Shown here piece by piece: positions 4,530 through 5,942 of a stretch of 5,942 nucleotides of DNA. How positions within the stretch are numbered: position 1 is the first letter of the stretch; every line of letters begins with the position of its first letter. A model generated the notes under the pieces. The model saw nothing but the letters and a program-made list of their open reading frames with translations. It made no database searches and was not told the origin of the DNA. The position numbers and the translations under genes are program-made. This DNA comes from JBDNDK01 sp046719185 (GTDB taxonomy: Bacteria > Armatimonadota > UBA5829), in contig JBDNDK010000151.1 of the NCBI GenBank assembly GCA_046719185.1, positions 1 through 5,942 of the forward strand, given 5' to 3'.

Positions 4530-5805
4530 TTGTATTGCCTCCAATTATGCTTTTAACATTAGAATTAGAAGCATTTGGTAATTTCATTTCTGCAATTATA
4601 TTTTCTAGCAACTCATTAAATAATTTCCCAACACTATCAATCTCTTTAGCAATTAGTTTTCCTCTTGAATAAGCCTCAGCTATTGCTTTTTGATGAGGGA
4701 TTTCTAAGAGTATTTTTATATTTTCTTCTTTGCAGTATGTTCTAACTCTATCATCACCAATATTAGACCTATTCACAACAACTGAAAAAGGCAATTTCAG
4801 TTCTCTTAACATATCAACTGCTAAAATCAGATCATTAAGCCCAAATGGAGTTGGTTCAGTGACTAATATTACATAATCTGATGAGTTGATAGACTGAATA
4901 ACAGGACAAGATGTGCCAGGTGGTGCATCAATTATTATAAGTCCATTATTAGGAATATGTTCTTTTACTTTTCTAATAAGAGGTGGAGACATTGCTTCTT
5001 TAATATTTAGCTTGCCATGCACAAAGAATATATCTTCTGATTTACCATGTTCTAAAACTCCAATTTCTCTGCTAGATTCAGAAATTGCTTTTTCATGGCA
5101 CACAAGCATACATCCACCACATCCATGGCAAAGGGTAGGGAATGTCATTACTGTTTTTCCAAGCACAGCAATTGCATTGAATTGGCAAATTTCTTTGCAT
5201 TTTCCACAAGCTGTGCATTTTGATTCATCAATTATAGGCATAGGGACAGATACAGGAATTATGTTAGTTATATTGGGACTAAGAAATATATGACCATTTG
5301 GTTCTTCAACATCACAATCAAGGTATGTAATGCCAATATCTAATTTTTTTGATGCAGTGTATGCAAGGTTAGCAGAAATAGTAGTTTTTCCAGTGCCACC
5401 TTTTCCGCTTGCAACTGCAATAATGTGTTTGCTCATTTTGACACTCTGCCAATGTCCTTCAACATCTGCATTTTGTGCAGGGATAAGTTGATTGTTTTTT
5501 AACATAAGTATTGCATCAGAAATATTTCCAGAAACTCCAGCATATACTATTATATTTGCAGCAGATAGTGTTCTAAATGCATTGGGTCCAGTATGACCTG
5601 TAATAACAGCTTCAACTTTTAAATTTGCAAGATTTGATGCTGATTGAATACCTGCTCCTTGAGATGCATTTAAGTTTACTTCATTATCTACAACTTCAAA
5701 GTCATCTGTATCTGTATCATAGATAATGAAGTATTTGCATCTGCCAAATCTTTGGTCAACATTACCCTCTAAGGAATTATTAGATGCAGTAATGGCAATT
5801 TTCAT
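4522..5805 (-). CDS. Fusion of NifX-like domain with MinD/ferredoxin-type ATPase
   Basis: A single 427-residue frame joins two proteins usually encoded separately. Residues 1-118 are a NifX/COG1433 domain: MKIAITAS start, DQRFGRCKYFIIYD at 17-30, ASQGAGIQ at 47-54, ITGHTGPNAFRTLSAA at 68-83 and the GVSGNISDAI segment at 90-99. A short linker leads to Met124, where the MinD-type ATPase starts: GKGGTGKTT at 134-142, DCDVEEPNGH at 163-172, DAPPGTSCPV at 293-302. The inserted ferredoxin has C197, C200, C203, C207 and C226, C229, C232, C236, fitting two [4Fe-4S] clusters, though neither final Cys is followed by proline. The ATG at 5805 has GAGG six bases upstream and overlaps the preceding stop by one base (TAATG). 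The fusion places the presumed cofactor carrier and its ATPase in one chain, supporting a physical interaction between these families. Cytosolic; substrate unknown. Confidence 0.94.
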   Translation of the reverse strand: MKIAITASNNSLEGNVDQRFGRCKYFIIYDTDTDDFEVVDNEVNLNASQGAGIQSASNLANLKVEAVITGHTGPNAFRTLSAANIIVYAGVSGNISDAILMLKNNQLIPAQNADVEGHWQSVKMSKHIIAVASGKGGTGKTTISANLAYTASKKLDIGITYLDCDVEEPNGHIFLSPNITNIIPVSVPMPIIDESKCTACGKCKEICQFNAIAVLGKTVMTFPTLCHGCGGCMLVCHEKAISESSREIGVLEHGKSEDIFFVHGKLNIKEAMSPPLIRKVKEHIPNNGLIIIDAPPGTSCPVIQSINSSDYVILVTEPTPFGLNDLILAVDMLRELKLPFSVVVNRSNIGDDRVRTYCKEENIKILLEIPHQKAIAEAYSRGKLIAKEIDSVGKLFNELLENIIAEMKLPNASNSNVKSIIGGNTND

Positions 5806-5942
5806 TAGAAACCTCTACCTCTTCCCATTCCACCACCTTGACCTTTGCCTTGTCCTCTACCTTGGCCGCGTCCCATTCCTCTGCCCATACCTTGACCCAT
5901 ACCGCCTCCCATGCCAGCATTAGGGACACTTGTTCCTGCTGA
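5805..5942 (-). CDS. Gly/Met/Arg-rich small protein, C-terminal part only (DUF5320-like)
   Basis: Forty-five residues and a TAA stop (5807-5805) are visible; the start lies beyond the right edge. After the opening SAGTSVPNAG, the sequence is a run of GMG, GRG, GQG and GKG units ending in GRGRGF. About half of the residues are glycine and there is no cysteine or acidic residue. Such tails are known from small proteins (annotated DUF5320) that accompany NifX-like and MinD/ferredoxin genes in anaerobes, and the position here fits: its stop overlaps the ATG of the fused ATPase gene (TAATG). The function is unknown. Because the N-terminus is not seen, the family assignment rests on composition and context. 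Confidence 0.8.
   Translation of the reverse strand, partial: SAGTSVPNAGMGGGMGQGMGRGMGRGQGRGQGKGQGGGMGRGRGF

Noticed and set aside
4530..4544. Upstream TTG start for the 292-residue ATPase, adding five residues
   Set aside because: The TTG overlaps the GGAGG ribosome site that serves the ATG at 4529, so the longer form is unlikely.
5434..5436. Internal ATG (Met124) as a separate start for the ATPase half of the fusion
   Set aside because: Only a weak purine stretch precedes it and the frame is open from a well-placed ATG at 5805; a secondary product cannot be excluded but is not supported.
1..5942. CRISPR array, tRNA, rRNA, insertion sequence or phage attachment site
   Set aside because: No regularly spaced long repeats, cloverleaf, rRNA-like stretch, transposase or flanking duplications were seen.

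Overview
The window looks like chromosomal DNA from a low-GC, probably anaerobic bacterium. Codons favour A/T in the third position and AGA for arginine, and Shine-Dalgarno sites are clear. GTG and TTG starts are used alongside ATG. The anaerobe signal comes from ferredoxin-bearing MinD-type ATPases, NifX/NifB-like cofactor proteins and a glycine-rich companion protein, a set typical of strict anaerobes. I cannot assign a phylum from sequence alone.

Region 1 (1-1166, minus strand) is the 5' part of one long reading frame. It joins a shikimate kinase domain to a chorismate synthase domain and runs off the left edge of the window. Region 2 (1167-1495) is an AT-rich divergent intergenic region. 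It has a weak candidate promoter for the leftward gene. For the rightward unit it has a strong extended -10 promoter, followed at once by a 10-bp-phased set of (G/T)GG repeats that look like an MraZ operator.

Region 3 (1496-2665, plus strand) holds an unrecognised 206-residue protein with a CxxC...CxxC zinc-ribbon-like motif, then mraZ, which starts with a forced TTG. The MraZ-type operator lies in front of the unknown gene, not directly in front of mraZ, so the two probably form one autoregulated unit. No rsmH/fts genes follow. The unit ends at a hairpin that can work as a terminator in both directions, in a 205-bp convergent gap that also holds two further inverted repeats.

Region 4 (2871-5942, minus strand) is one tight operon read leftward. 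In order of transcription it contains the C-terminal end of a Gly/Met/Arg-rich small protein, a fused NifX-like + MinD/ferredoxin ATPase (427 aa), a second MinD/ferredoxin ATPase (292 aa), a free-standing NifX-like protein (112 aa) and a PaaI-like hotdog thioesterase (147 aa). Genes overlap or lie within 13 bp, so translational coupling is likely. The set resembles the Desulfovibrio orange protein (ORP) and related COG1149/COG1433 clusters. These are thought to bind or assemble Fe-S or Mo-containing cofactors, and the ORP complex has been linked to cell division. The substrate here is unknown.
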